DNA of 64,000 nucleotides from Gemmatimonadales bacterium (GTDB taxonomy: Bacteria; Krumholzibacteriota; Krumholzibacteriia; LZORAL124-64-63). Positions within the stretch are counted from its first letter, which is position 1, and the number at the start of each line of letters is the position of its first letter. Of this stretch, positions 1 to 7,844 are shown in pieces. Where the stretch lies: positions 37,440 to 101,439 of the forward strand of contig JAHOYV010000037.1 of NCBI GenBank assembly GCA_019038745.1, read 5' to 3'. A program made the position numbers and the translations under genes. The notes under the pieces are model-generated. The model did not search any database. It saw only the letters and a program-made list of their open reading frames with translations, and was not told where the DNA came from.

Positions 1-640
1 AGAATTCATAAGGTGTCGCATTTTTGTTCTCTCTTCTCATGTACCCGAGCCGATCAAAGGTTTGCTTCCAATTACGGATCTCTTGCCCATAGGTCTCTTG
101 GTCCACTTCCTTGTCGTAATCACCGTTAAAAATGCGTGCATATGCCAACTCTCGGGTTTCGCCTTCGATCTCCTCCAGCTGAATCTTATGAGGTCGCAGG
201 ACCAGCATCACGGTGTCTCCCGGCTGCACCCAGGGCTGGTTATCGGTTTGGATCGATATCAGACTTCCATGATTGGCCGGGTCCCGCCTGCAACGAGGAT
301 ACGGAGTGTTTTCTTCACATGTAAAAAAGACGTTCAAAGTCACAAACTGAGTTTGGTTCCCTGCCTTGTCACCTTCGTAGACATGCATGGTGACCAAGCC
401 GACCGGTTGCCGATTTCGAGGGGGGAATATCGGTTCTATCTTTATGATCTTTCCCAGAACAAAGATTTCATCCGAAGATAGAGATGTGCAAATGAACTCC
501 TCGTCCTGTGTAGGACGATAATCCGGGTAATGATCCCAGGTAACAACCTTCGAAATGACGTTCTTATCAAAAGGCGGGGCAGCGACAGCAACAAAGGGAA
601 GCAGCAGAGCGATTAAAACTAAGGTGGTCCTTTTAAACAT
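1..640 (-). CDS. Exported protein of unknown function, C-terminus beyond left edge
   Basis: An open minus-strand frame runs from ATG at 640 to the window edge without a stop (about 213 codons), so the gene is cut off at its 3' end. A good ribosome site (AGGAGGG) lies about 6-7 bases before the ATG. Residues 1-20 form a signal peptide: Lys/Arg start (MFKRTT), a hydrophobic core and an AVA-A cleavage site. The mature part is mixed alpha/beta with Cys residues (FTCEEN, PRCRRD) that may pair in the periplasm. I do not recognise the family. It stands alone, pointing away from the regulator gene at 979. Existence of the gene is well supported; function is unknown. Confidence 0.8.
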   Translation of the reverse strand, partial: MFKRTTLVLIALLLPFVAVAAPPFDKNVISKVVTWDHYPDYRPTQDEEFICTSLSSDEIFVLGKIIKIEPIFPPRNRQPVGLVTMHVYEGDKAGNQTQFVTLNVFFTCEENTPYPRCRRDPANHGSLISIQTDNQPWVQPGDTVMLVLRPHKIQLEEIEGETRELAYARIFNGDYDKEVDQETYGQEIRNWKQTFDRLGYMRRENKNATPYEF

Positions 641-978
641 GACTTTCCCTCCTGCTAAAGACTTGCCGAGTACCTGTGCTTATGGCTCTGCGCTCCATAA
701 GTCAAGTCCCCCAAATCACGCGAGAGAATCTTGAAATCTTCTTGGTTCCAACCCCTGACTGGCTCTGTGAACGGCGTAACTGGGTGCATGGCGGTGATCT
801 TGTTCTGTCGCCACACCATCCAACGGCTGCCAAGTGTTGTTTGACCAAGACCTTTGCCTTGGCAAAACTTCGACGGTTTCCCCCGGGGGAAGTGGTCGTT
901 GCTGACGGTCGCTTCGTAGACAAAAGTGACCAACCGGGGCGATGGCTGCGCGAAGTTCGGCTTGTCTGCGAGAGCCCG
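641..978. other. Intergenic stretch without a convincing gene
   Basis: About 340 bases between two minus-strand genes. Several frames are open for 70-90 codons on both strands, but none has a good ribosome site or recognisable family features. A perfect palindrome TTCCCCCGGGGGAA sits at 878-891 and a small hairpin (TTTGCC/GGCAAA) just before it. It could be a decayed gene or a structured untranslated region; I cannot decide. Confidence 0.4.
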
Positions 979-1236
979 TCATCTGTCCCGTTTTTGTTGT
1001 TCCTGAAGCACCTCGCTCATGGGCTTCAGCGGCTCCACCGAAAAGATGAACTCCACGGGAAATCCGAAGTATTCGCTGATGCGAAACGCGAGATCGAGGC
1101 TGGGGTTATAATCTTCCCGTTCCAGATAACCCACGGTTTGGAAATTTACGCCGACGGCCTCGGCCAGGTCCTTGCGTGAGATTTCCCGCTCCTGCCGCAG
1201 CACGGCGATCCGATTGTAGATCTTGCGCCCCTTCAT
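979..1236 (-). CDS. Small XRE/Cro-family HTH transcriptional regulator
   Basis: 85-residue one-domain DNA-binding protein of the short XRE type (YozG-like). Residues 5-60 carry the HTH_3 fold: RIAVLRQEREISRKDLAEAV then GVNFQTVGYLERE, the typical 'RxxREISRxxLAxxxGVxxQTVxxIE' pattern, followed by the common tail in which the helix after the recognition helix reads LAFRISEYFGFPVEFIF. The ATG at 1236 overlaps the stop of the upstream membrane protein gene by four bases (ATGA), so the two are translationally coupled. Such small regulators often pair with small multi-spanning membrane proteins; the DNA target is unknown, autoregulation is likely. Confidence 0.88.
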   Translation of the reverse strand: MKGRKIYNRIAVLRQEREISRKDLAEAVGVNFQTVGYLEREDYNPSLDLAFRISEYFGFPVEFIFSVEPLKPMSEVLQEQQKRDR

Positions 1237-1691
1237 GACAGTTCACCCGGGACTTCGCGCTCGGTCCAGGCCAGGATTGAGCCTGGCAATGTGTGCGCGA
1301 GATAGATCAGGCTGGATACCAGGGGCATCGAAATTACAAAATCCAAGGAGGGAACCAGTCCATACAGAACTGCGTGCACCATCATGATCGCCAAACAGAT
1401 TACGGTAAACCCACTATAGGCCCGGCTCAGTGAATTGTGGGTGATCTGCAGTTCCCGTTCGTCCAGCATCCCGGTGGCCGTGTGGGTTAGCTTCCAGAGG
1501 CCCGATTGCACGTGAGCTGGAATGAAGGTGGCAATCACGAAGATGAAAGCCGTGATCCCGGCCGCGTCGATCAAATGGGAGGCTCCCCTTTGCTGGTACA
1601 CGAAGACGAAACAGACATTCACGATAAGCAATGACAGATAGTTGGCGGTAACGAGTCCCCTTCTTCTTGTCCGGTAGTTTTGCTGAGTCAT
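1233..1691 (-). CDS. Four-helix integral membrane protein coupled to XRE regulator
   Basis: 152 residues with about four hydrophobic segments: GLVTANYLSLLIVNVCFVFVY, AGITAFIFVIATFIPAHV, GFTVICLAIMMVHAVLY and VISMPLVSSLIYLAHTLPG (the first given here is 20-odd residues around position 12-32). The start at ATG 1691 is chosen because GGGAG precedes it at good spacing; the frame is open further upstream but without a ribosome site. A charged loop (TGMLDERELQ) between helices 2 and 3 is typical of small sensor-like membrane proteins encoded next to XRE regulators. Function unknown; by context it may sense membrane state or sequester the regulator, which is inference. Confidence 0.75.
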   Translation of the reverse strand: MTQQNYRTRRRGLVTANYLSLLIVNVCFVFVYQQRGASHLIDAAGITAFIFVIATFIPAHVQSGLWKLTHTATGMLDERELQITHNSLSRAYSGFTVICLAIMMVHAVLYGLVPSLDFVISMPLVSSLIYLAHTLPGSILAWTEREVPGELS

Positions 1692-1995
1692 TTTGGTCTC
1701 CCTCTGTGTTTGATCTGTTCCTGGCTTCCGTCGCAACGAGCTGTTTTTACATCGATATGTTGTAAATATACGTATAATGGTCGACATGTACAAGCTTTTG
1801 TTAAGTAAAACTTCAATATTTGCCGCTCCCTTGTCCGAAATGTGGCCGTCCGATGCAGAGTTCTTTTGCTCGGGGCCAATTTCAGAAAACGGTTCGCAAC
1901 AATCATCCCCCTTCCTCGTAAATCACCCACCTCATAATATTTCAATCCCCTTGTACGAGTTGGGGTGGCATTTGTGTAAGAAGAGGATCATTCAC

Positions 1996-2973
1996 ATGCG
2001 GTTACCATCAGGTCTTACCTGTATAATCATTTTAGTCATCTTTGTGGGTGGATGTAGTGCCCAGGTGGATCCAACAGTCGACTATCTCGGCCAAACACCA
2101 CCGGCAAATACCCCTTTGCGTTTTGCGCCCGATCTGGTTTCCACCGGGCATCACGAACACAGCAGGATTGTCTTCTCTCCCGATGGATTGGAATTGTATT
2201 GGGCAGTAATACCAGTTGATCCGGACTTCCAGCAGGGCGGCAGTAATCCGTTCCTGCCAAATCAACAGAACATCTGGTTTACACGCAAATCATCCGAAGG
2301 CTGGAGCAAACCACGGATATTGCCGGTTACGGAGAACAGCAGCGCCAGTTCACCCGCTTTAGATAAAGACGGAAAAACTTTATATTTCAAAACCCTGGAC
2401 CCACAGGCCGACCCGGATCAACGACCAAGACCCAGAATTCTCTATGCAGCCTCGAAAGAAAACGACGAATGGAACAACCCCCTCATCGTTTCAGACATTC
2501 TGCCGAGTGAAAAAGGACTGGTTTCGAGTTCCTTCTGTTTCGCCGAAAACAAGAATCTTTATTTTGATCTTGGAGGTCCCGGCGAAACGGGCGCCTGGCA
2601 GTGGCGGGTGTATGTCTCGAAGTTCCAGAACGGTCATTATGATGAGCCTCAATTGTTGCCCGACCGCATCAACGACGGGCAGATCAACTGGTGTCCGTGG
2701 ATAGCTCCTGATGAGTCATACCTTATCTGGTCGTCACACCGCGAAGGCGAAGTGGGCAGCGGCGATCTTTATGTGAGTTTTCAGCAGCCTGACGGATCGT
2801 GGACGGCGCCGCTCAACCTTGGGGAAAGTATCAATACACCAAACCAGGAAAGGTTTCCCTCTGTCTCACCCGATGGCCATTACTTGTTTTTTTCTCGGCA
2901 TGCCGACGATGAGACGTTCAGTGATATCTACTGGGTCAATATCAATACCTTGACCAAACTCCACCCGGGTTAA
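1996..2973 (+). CDS. PD40/TolB-like beta-propeller lipoprotein
   Basis: 325 residues. The N-terminus is a lipoprotein signal peptide (hydrophobic IIILVIFV followed by GGC-SAQ, Cys near residue 19). The mature part contains PD40 (WD40-like propeller) repeats recognisable by 'FSPDGLELYW', 'ALDKDGKTLYF', 'IAPDESYLIW' and 'VSPDGHYLFFSRH', spaced as propeller blades, as in TolB and OmpA-associated proteins. The ATG at 1996 is preferred over upstream in-frame starts because it puts the signal peptide at the N-terminus and has AGAGGA upstream. Probably an envelope protein that binds protein or peptidoglycan partners; specific role unknown. Followed 28 bases later by an exported hydrolase. Confidence 0.8.
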   Translation: MRLPSGLTCIIILVIFVGGCSAQVDPTVDYLGQTPPANTPLRFAPDLVSTGHHEHSRIVFSPDGLELYWAVIPVDPDFQQGGSNPFLPNQQNIWFTRKSSEGWSKPRILPVTENSSASSPALDKDGKTLYFKTLDPQADPDQRPRPRILYAASKENDEWNNPLIVSDILPSEKGLVSSSFCFAENKNLYFDLGGPGETGAWQWRVYVSKFQNGHYDEPQLLPDRINDGQINWCPWIAPDESYLIWSSHREGEVGSGDLYVSFQQPDGSWTAPLNLGESINTPNQERFPSVSPDGHYLFFSRHADDETFSDIYWVNINTLTKLHPG

Positions 2974-3001
2974 TCCCCGAAGTATAACCACGAGGAACAA
3001 A

Positions 3002-4075
3002 ATGCTCCTACTTAAACTCAGATCAATCCTGTCCAGCGGCCTCGTCATTTTTTGTAGCTTGGCCGTCCTCTGCCCGGACCTTGCTCTTTCCCAGACGAAC
3101 TCCCAGACGAACGAAGCCACCCCGTCCTTCTGGAGTGAAATTCAAGAGGCCACTTCCACCCTCAGGGACCAGGAGAAATTCGACGAAGCGTTGGACCTGA
3201 TAGAACAAAGTGCCCCCGAACTGGGGGATCGTGAATTCGAAGTCTCTGATTTGACCATGAAAATCCTTTTCGAGGCCGGGCGCACTGAAGAGGCAATGAC
3301 CGTTTGGGAAAAGGGTCTTGATGAGGGTTTTTTCTATTTTGTGGTCCCTCGTTTTGCCTCCTATGACGGTGTGCGCAAGACTGATCGGTTCAAGAACGCC
3401 CTGGCTCAGAACAACCGGTTGCGCGAAAAAGCCAACAGTGAATCCAAGCCGGAATTCAAGGTGGTCACCCCCGCTTCGTATTCCCCCAAGAACTCTTATC
3501 CTCTCTTGATGGTCATTCACGGAGGCAATCAAAGTATCGTCAAGGCGATGGACACCTGGGATCCCAATGTGATTGGTGACGATCTGTTGATTGCCTATGT
3601 GCAATCCAGCATGCGGGCCGATACCAAGTCGTATCGCTGGGACCTCAATGGTGTCGACATCTACAAACTGCCTACGGCACAGGGTGAGGTCATTGGCTTG
3701 TATCAGGATATAGTCGAACAATATTCCGTGGACACCGGGCAGGTCTCTCTGGCGGGATTTTCCCAGGGAGGTAATCTCGCGCTGATTATGGCAGCCGAGG
3801 GAACAATCCCGGCCAATGGTTTTATTGCCGGTTGCCCCGCAATCAGGAGCCCACTTGCTCTTGAGACCGCTCAAACTGCCGCCGCACGTGGCGTGCGCGG
3901 AACAATATTTGTCGGTTCCAATGACTGGACCGCAGCAGCAGTCCAGACCACGGTGGCCAACTTCAATGAAGCAGGGCTGCCGGTCAACCACATTGTCATG
4001 GAAGACAGGGGACACGAGTATCCCGAGAACTTTGAAGAGGTGCTGCAAGAAGCAATCAAACAGATCTATCAATAA
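3002..4075 (+). CDS. Exported alpha/beta-hydrolase (esterase/dienelactone hydrolase type)
   Basis: 357 residues. Residues 1-30 are a signal peptide ending ALSQ. A TPR-like helical stretch (residues 35-115) precedes the hydrolase domain. Hydrolase landmarks: oxyanion strand LLMVIHGGNQS, nucleophile elbow GFSQGG with Ser about residue 254, and catalytic His in EDRGHEYP near the C-terminus. The acid is likely the Asp in GSNDWTAA. Resembles the PHB-depolymerase/phospholipase-carboxylesterase class, so it should hydrolyse an ester in the periplasm; substrate unknown. GAGGA lies before ATG 3002. It follows the PD40 lipoprotein in the same direction and probably shares a transcript. Confidence 0.82.
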   Translation: MLLLKLRSILSSGLVIFCSLAVLCPDLALSQTNSQTNEATPSFWSEIQEATSTLRDQEKFDEALDLIEQSAPELGDREFEVSDLTMKILFEAGRTEEAMTVWEKGLDEGFFYFVVPRFASYDGVRKTDRFKNALAQNNRLREKANSESKPEFKVVTPASYSPKNSYPLLMVIHGGNQSIVKAMDTWDPNVIGDDLLIAYVQSSMRADTKSYRWDLNGVDIYKLPTAQGEVIGLYQDIVEQYSVDTGQVSLAGFSQGGNLALIMAAEGTIPANGFIAGCPAIRSPLALETAQTAAARGVRGTIFVGSNDWTAAAVQTTVANFNEAGLPVNHIVMEDRGHEYPENFEEVLQEAIKQIYQ

Positions 4076-4211
4076 CAATGCCAAAGGTCAGGGGCGACTG
4101 AAACGGTTAAGTTGCCCCTGTTGGAAAATCTCATTCACTCCTCCGCTTTTCTCCATGCTGACGCGTAAGCTTACGCAACTACACCAATATTCAATCCCGG
4201 CTCTTACTACT

Positions 4212-5357
4212 TCAACTGTCACTGTCATTGGTGGTTTTCATGTTTAAATCTTCCCTGATCAAACCGGCCATCATTTCGTTGCAAACATCCTGGGTGACAC
4301 CGAAATCTCGTGAGTTGGTAATCACGACATAGGCTCGATCCAATCCGGGGGCCACGATCATCGAGGAGTACCACATCCCGTTGCTGCCGTTGTGCGAGAG
4401 AGCATATCCCTTGGCCCAATGGGGTGATTCTGCAACACCCCAGCCACCGGCATAGTAGCCGACCGGCTGCACCAGTTTGCTCATCGTACCCGCGTCGAGA
4501 AGAGAATTCTCAGCAGACAGAAACAGCGACAGAAATACAGCCCAGTCATCGATCGTACAATAGACCGTTCCTGCCGGACCAAGAGCTTCAGAACAGTCAG
4601 ATTGAGAAGGCCGCCACGCATCGCCGGATCTTTGATGCCCCCAAGGTTGATCAATCTGACCGCGAGTACCGGGAAAACCAAACCCGGCAGACGTCATCCC
4701 CAGCGGATGAAACAAGCGCTCCGCCATCAACGTCTCCCACAGCAATCCGGTAACCCTCTCCGCCATACAAGCGGCGGCTACATAGCCCAAATTGGAGTAA
4801 TAATGGCCCCCCTGTTCGTGAACCGGGGGCCCCGAAAGTTTCTTCTTCAACAACCCCAAGCGCTTCTCTTTGGTCAGGTGCTGATCATAAGTAAAACAAT
4901 CCTCAACGCCGGCGCGATGAGTCATCAATTGCCACAAAGTAATATCGTGATAGTCCCGATGGATATGCCGCTTCAGCTCGGGAATAGCCTCAGTCAGGGT
5001 CATATCCCAGCCAAGCTTGCCTTCCTCGACCAGCGTGGCGAGCATGGCGCAGGTCATCGCCTTGGTACACGAACCCAGATACACGCAGTCGGAGGTTTTC
5101 AACAGAGTAGCGCTGCCGGCTTTTCGTACGCCGGCAGCGCTGCTTGCGATCACACCCTTGGAAGAAATGATCGCCGCTACTATTCCCGGTGCTTTGTCCT
5201 CATCGATAACCTCGGACAGGATTCGCCGGATAGCTTCGGATGCATCCGGCCCGGGCTCAGCTTGTGCATCGATCGGTTGGGCGGAAATCTGCAACCACGC
5301 CACAACAATTATGGTCACGATTTTCGCAAGTCCTGGTCGCATGTACTGGTGCTTCAT
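4212..5357 (-). CDS. Beta-lactamase-family serine hydrolase (class C/PBP fold), exported
   Basis: 381 residues with signal peptide (hydrophobic IVTIIVVAWLQIS, cleavage near AQP/AEP). All three active-site motifs of the class C beta-lactamase/D-aminopeptidase family are present: SxxK as SCTK in YLGSCTKAMTC, YxN as YSN in HYYSNLGYV, and the third box as HNG in LSHNGSNGMW. Length fits the esterase EstB/PbpX-like group rather than true resistance enzymes. It likely acts on peptidoglycan peptides or small esters in the periplasm. It lies 9 bases after the stop of the SBBP propeller gene and probably forms an operon with it. Start may also be ATG at 5342. Confidence 0.87.
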   Translation of the reverse strand: MKHQYMRPGLAKIVTIIVVAWLQISAQPIDAQAEPGPDASEAIRRILSEVIDEDKAPGIVAAIISSKGVIASSAAGVRKAGSATLLKTSDCVYLGSCTKAMTCAMLATLVEEGKLGWDMTLTEAIPELKRHIHRDYHDITLWQLMTHRAGVEDCFTYDQHLTKEKRLGLLKKKLSGPPVHEQGGHYYSNLGYVAAACMAERVTGLLWETLMAERLFHPLGMTSAGFGFPGTRGQIDQPWGHQRSGDAWRPSQSDCSEALGPAGTVYCTIDDWAVFLSLFLSAENSLLDAGTMSKLVQPVGYYAGGWGVAESPHWAKGYALSHNGSNGMWYSSMIVAPGLDRAYVVITNSRDFGVTQDVCNEMMAGLIREDLNMKTTNDSDS

Positions 5358-5366
5358 TTGACGTTA

Positions 5367-6926
5367 TCACTTCTCGGCAAGACCGGTGTTCTTTACCAAT
5401 CTACCCAACATCAAATAGGTGGGCGGCTCCATAAGCGCCCCCTCCGTTACGGGGAATCCCGTCATCCCCGATTCTCCGCGCTGGCCGGCCTCTGCGATAT
5501 AACAGATGTTCCCCGATTTGTCAGAACAGGTTCTGGGCTGAAAACAAGCTCCCAGGTAGGTTGAATAAACAAGGCTACGGTTCTTGATGTCGATCACGGA
5601 AACAAAAGCCTGCCTGCGCCCCGAGAAAGTAGAACTGAATGTCTTTTCCCAAACAGGATATTCTGAAAGTACGGCGTCCTCCGTAAGCGGAAAATCGGGA
5701 GAGTTGGTTTTTCCACCGATGACAAGGGTCTCTTCATCAAGAAAGTATGCGGACATGACGTGATCGGCCTCACTTCCGCCAAACACAGTGGAGTACTCCA
5801 GAGTCATATCATCGGAATTGAAAACGGTGATATAGCAATCCCTATCACCCTTGATCTCTTTACTGAGGGCGTTGTCAGTAATCGGGAAACCTTCCTCCTT
5901 GGTGCTGCCGCATACCAACAATCTGTTCGGGCTTGCCCAGCTGAGAGTTGAGCTCATATGGCCCCCAGCACCCAGATAGCTCAAATATAAAATCTCTGTT
6001 CCCGTTGCATTGATTTTGGCTACGAAGTGATCAATGCCATCGGCAAAGCCGCCTACTTGGGGCATGATCATGGTCTTGCGGACCGCGTTATCGGTGACCG
6101 GCAGTTCATCTGCAACCGTAAAACCGGTCACATAAATATTATCCGTATCATCAACAGCCACGCTGGTGATCATTTCCATTCTGCCTCCGCCTACAGAAGT
6201 AGAAAACAGGAGCCGGTCACCCTCAGGACTGAATTTGGCAATGAAGCAATCCGACTTTGCATACTCTTTATCAATGACGCCATCTGTGGCCGGGAAATCC
6301 TTCGAACCCGTTGTTCCGGCAATAATGATATTTCCTTTGCTGTCAATCTGGATACAGTCGGAGGATACTGTTTCTTCCACTTCTCCACCGATGAACGTGG
6401 AGAAAACAAGCTCGCTTCCTGTTGGGTCTATCTTGGCTACATAGACATCGCCGGCCCATTGGCCTTCTCCATTGAAGCTGGTATCGAATGCTCCGTCGGT
6501 AACGGGGAAGTCGGAGGACTGTGTGCCGCCTATCATGTAGATATAGCCCTCATCATCCACTGTCACTCCGGTATGGTGTTCTCTTTTCGTGCCGCCGATC
6601 AGCGAGGCGAATACCAATTCACCCTCCGGCGTTAGTTTCGCGACAAAGGCATCGGCCTCACCCTTGATCTCTGTTTGGTACGCGCCTTCGGTGGCGGGAA
6701 AATTCTTGTCCCTTGTATTTCCCGTGATGTAGATATTTCCCTCACTGTCGGTGGTAATATCGAAGCCGGCGGCGAACTTGTCGGTATGCCAGAGGTAGGT
6801 GGAAAAGCCCAGTGTATACGCCGAGTTATCCGTCGAGCTATCCGGTTGCGCGCTGGTTTGAGAGAAGGCATTTGCGGAACAAAAAACCGCTGCCAACACG
6901 ACGATGGTAATTGATTTTCTCAACAA
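5367..6926 (-). CDS. Exported SBBP-repeat beta-propeller protein
   Basis: About 519 residues. After the signal peptide (SITIVVLAAVFCSANAFS) come about seven to eight repeats of the SBBP (seven-bladed beta-propeller) type, each with the pattern 'D..GNIYITG.T...FP.T.GA........DAFVAKL...G..L.FST.IGG'. These proteins are exported and probably act in adhesion or binding; none of the repeats carries an enzyme motif. I choose the TTG at 6926 because AAGGAG lies six bases upstream and the signal peptide follows at once; an in-frame ATG at 6950 has no ribosome site. Precedes the serine hydrolase gene in the same direction. Confidence 0.85.
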   Translation of the reverse strand: MLRKSITIVVLAAVFCSANAFSQTSAQPDSSTDNSAYTLGFSTYLWHTDKFAAGFDITTDSEGNIYITGNTRDKNFPATEGAYQTEIKGEADAFVAKLTPEGELVFASLIGGTKREHHTGVTVDDEGYIYMIGGTQSSDFPVTDGAFDTSFNGEGQWAGDVYVAKIDPTGSELVFSTFIGGEVEETVSSDCIQIDSKGNIIIAGTTGSKDFPATDGVIDKEYAKSDCFIAKFSPEGDRLLFSTSVGGGRMEMITSVAVDDTDNIYVTGFTVADELPVTDNAVRKTMIMPQVGGFADGIDHFVAKINATGTEILYLSYLGAGGHMSSTLSWASPNRLLVCGSTKEEGFPITDNALSKEIKGDRDCYITVFNSDDMTLEYSTVFGGSEADHVMSAYFLDEETLVIGGKTNSPDFPLTEDAVLSEYPVWEKTFSSTFSGRRQAFVSVIDIKNRSLVYSTYLGACFQPRTCSDKSGNICYIAEAGQRGESGMTGFPVTEGALMEPPTYLMLGRLVKNTGLAEK

Positions 6927-7119
6927 GGAATTCTCCTTCGACAAGCCCATGACTACTCACATCAGGTACCCCCTGATTATTCTCGACCGGAGGTCCTACG
7001 CTCAATTAACCGAGTTGTTCGAGCGAAAGAAGCAATATTGCACAGACTTCAATATGGTTGTACAGGATGCAATCCAGGCGGGGTTTTGCGGGGATTCCGG
7101 CTGGAATTCCGGGCGAAAA

Positions 7120-7827
7120 TCAGTTGTGAAACAAGCCGTACAGGCTCTTGTATTTGGACCGACTCAACGGCAAAACCGTGCCGTCTTTCAGGGAGAGCTC
7201 ATACTTGCCGCCACCGGAATGGCAGAACGAATCGATCGCGTTCAAGTTCACGAAATACGACCGGTGCGTGCGAAAAAAGTAGGCCGGCAGTATCTGTTCG
7301 AGGCGGTTCATCGTTTTCAACAGCAACTCCATTTTCTCCTCTTTGAAATGAAGCTCGACATAGGGACCGACCGACTTCATATGCGTGATGTTCTCTATTT
7401 CTACGAGCCGGTACCCCTCCTTCGTCTTTACGCTGAGGTATTTCGTGTCAACATCGTCGTTCTTCGTTTGCTCCAGGATTCTATCGAGCACTTCCAGCAA
7501 CCGGCTTCTTCCAAAAGGCTTCACGATGAAATCGAGCACACCGTACTGGAACGCTTCCAGGGCCTGATTCGGATAGGCCGAAATAATGACCGTATGAAAT
7601 GACTGCGCGGCCGCCGTCTGCAGCAACTCGTATCCGTTTTCGCCGTGGAGATTGAGATCCAGCAGGCACAAATCGACGGCGTTTTTTTCTACATACTCCA
7701 ATGCTCCAGCCAGGTCGTGAACCATGGTGATGGACTCGAGCTGATCCTGCAGGATTTCTTCGCAGAGTTGTTTGGTGTACTCCGCGGTGGGATATTCATC
7801 CTCGACAATTAATATTTTCAACGGCAT
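7120..7827 (-). CDS. LytTR-family response regulator
   Basis: 235 residues. Receiver domain at 1-120: acidic pair in ILIVEDE, phosphoacceptor Asp in LCLLDLNLHGENG, Thr/Ser position in VIISAY and Lys in IVKPF. LytTR DNA-binding domain at about 135-235: RLVEIENITHMKS, then FFRTHRSYFVNL and LPLSRSKYKSL, the usual signature. The start MPLKILIVEDE at 7827 has AGGAAAG upstream; an alternative ATG at 7848 overlaps the kinase stop (ATGA). Encoded directly after the LytS-type kinase, so it is its partner. LytTR regulators bind direct repeats upstream of exported-protein genes; targets here are unknown, but the SBBP operon downstream is a candidate. Confidence 0.92.
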   Translation of the reverse strand: MPLKILIVEDEYPTAEYTKQLCEEILQDQLESITMVHDLAGALEYVEKNAVDLCLLDLNLHGENGYELLQTAAAQSFHTVIISAYPNQALEAFQYGVLDFIVKPFGRSRLLEVLDRILEQTKNDDVDTKYLSVKTKEGYRLVEIENITHMKSVGPYVELHFKEEKMELLLKTMNRLEQILPAYFFRTHRSYFVNLNAIDSFCHSGGGKYELSLKDGTVLPLSRSKYKSLYGLFHN

Positions 7828-7844
7828 AGATCGGCTTTCCTGGT

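Noticed and set aside
676..1179. 167-codon plus-strand frame
   Set aside because: Its 3' part is antisense to the XRE regulator gene, and it has no ribosome site or family features.
3023..4084. 353-codon minus-strand frame
   Set aside because: It lies antisense to the exported hydrolase, which has a signal peptide and catalytic motifs; the minus frame has none.
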